Shown here piece by piece: positions 6,300 to 6,480 of a stretch of 6,480 bases of DNA (position 1 is its first letter; every line of letters starts with the position of its first letter). A program made the position numbers and the translations under genes. Source of the DNA: Desulfobacterales bacterium (lineage in GTDB: Bacteria > Desulfobacterota > Desulfobacteria > Desulfobacterales > SpSt-501); contig JALOOS010000101.1 of assembly GCA_025454275.1 (NCBI GenBank), positions 1-6,480 on the forward strand, given 5' to 3'. Below the pieces are notes generated by a model. That model had not been told where the DNA came from. It saw only the letters and a list, made by a program, of their open reading frames with translations, and searched no databases.

Positions 6300-6480
6300 G
6301 TGCGCCCCCTGGCTATTGGAACTTGGCGTTAAGGTTCCGGACATGCCGGCCGATAGCATACGTGTCGCCGGGATGGAGCGTCGTAAGCCCTTTGATGCCG
6401 GGCTTGAGGTTCAGTCTTTGTTTTCATGTGGGAGCGGCTCCCGGCCTTCGTACCCTGTACTTCGGCGGAGTCGGCTCCAG
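6175..6480 (+). CDS. Open frame through the palindromic element, probably repeat-derived (partial)
   Basis: An ATG overlaps the gpsA stop as TGATG, and the frame stays open for 102 codons to the window edge with no stop seen. It starts MAKPKAQFRRCASPRRHCG, passes through LKLGLWASPSCAPWLLELG (the right arm of the palindrome and just beyond), then VPDMPADSIRVAGMERRKPF, and ends in an Arg/Ser-rich part. No domain is recognised. There is no Shine-Dalgarno at good spacing, the first 40 codons are dictated by a palindrome, and codon third positions are less G/C-biased than in gpsA. Against a pure accident, the start is placed as in coupled genes and the middle part looks protein-like. I think it is most likely a frame created by a dispersed repeat; a real small gene remains possible. 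Confidence 0.25.
   Translation, partial: MAKPKAQFRRCASPRRHCGVLPVRLVPRGSRALKLGLWASPSCAPWLLELGVKVPDMPADSIRVAGMERRKPFDAGLEVQSLFSCGSGSRPSYPVLRRSRLQ
6313..6423 (-). pseudogene. Short minus-strand protein-like frame, possible 3' gene remnant
   Basis: Read on the minus strand, 36 codons end in TAG at 6315-6313 and contain LNLKPGIKGLTTLHPGDTYA followed by IGRHVRNLNAKFQ. The amino-acid mix is balanced and about three quarters of third positions are G or C, closer to the window's genes than the plus-strand frame here. An in-frame TGA (6426-6424) closes it upstream, and no usable start or ribosome site is present. It could be the decayed end of a gene convergent with gpsA, part of a repeated element, or chance. 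I do not recognise a family. Confidence 0.2.
6430..6479. repeat. Pair of REP-like palindromes at the window edge
   Basis: GGGAGC-G-GCTCCC (6430-6442) is a perfect short palindrome, and GGAG-TCGG-CTCC (6468-6479) is a close copy of its core. The 25 bases between them contain GTAC twice and also pair partially, so the two units can fold separately or together. The layout resembles REP/BIME-type extragenic elements. The second unit reaches the window end, so the true extent is unknown. Confidence 0.4.

Overview
The window is high-G+C bacterial DNA with strong G/C bias at third codon positions, and all confident genes lie on the plus strand. The gene content is mostly housekeeping: the 3' part of rarA, an acetyl-CoA acetyltransferase, gyrA and gpsA. 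The style of the GyrA and thiolase proteins (a short GyrA without the extra tower-region segment of E. coli, and a thiolase with an added N-terminal segment) best suggests a Desulfobacterota (Desulfobacterales-like, sulfate-reducer type) chromosome. That assignment is an inference from remembered family patterns, not a search result.

Layout: 2-760 is the C-terminal end of RarA, whose AAA+ core lies upstream of the window. 761-971 is a non-coding leader with a candidate promoter, GC-rich hairpins and an A8 tract. 972-2258 encodes a 428-residue thiolase with all catalytic residues and an unusual insert of about 35 residues before the catalytic cysteine domain. After an AT-rich promoter-like gap, 2333-2488 can encode a 51-residue protein with two predicted membrane helices and a good ribosome binding site; a compact hairpin plus T-run follows at once. 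2680-5148 is a complete gyrA, and gpsA (5138-6175) overlaps its end by 11 bases, so these two are almost certainly co-transcribed and translationally linked.

The last 300 bases are the least ordinary part. A 126-base near-perfect palindromic element starts inside the gpsA stop codon (6174-6299). It is followed by a stretch of different composition with open, protein-like frames on both strands, then two REP-like palindromes at the window edge. A plus-strand frame beginning at an ATG that overlaps the gpsA stop (TGATG) runs open through the whole element to the window end. I interpret this block as a dispersed repeat or repeat-derived ORF rather than an ordinary gene, but copy number cannot be judged from one window.

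Functionally, RarA (stalled fork processing) and GyrA (DNA supercoiling) serve DNA replication, the thiolase serves acyl-CoA metabolism, and GpsA supplies sn-glycerol 3-phosphate for phospholipid synthesis. There is no sign of a defence island, CRISPR array, prophage, transposase or biosynthetic cluster. The points most worth a second look are the terminal palindromic element, the small membrane protein, the thiolase insert, and the valine at the quinolone-contact position of GyrA.
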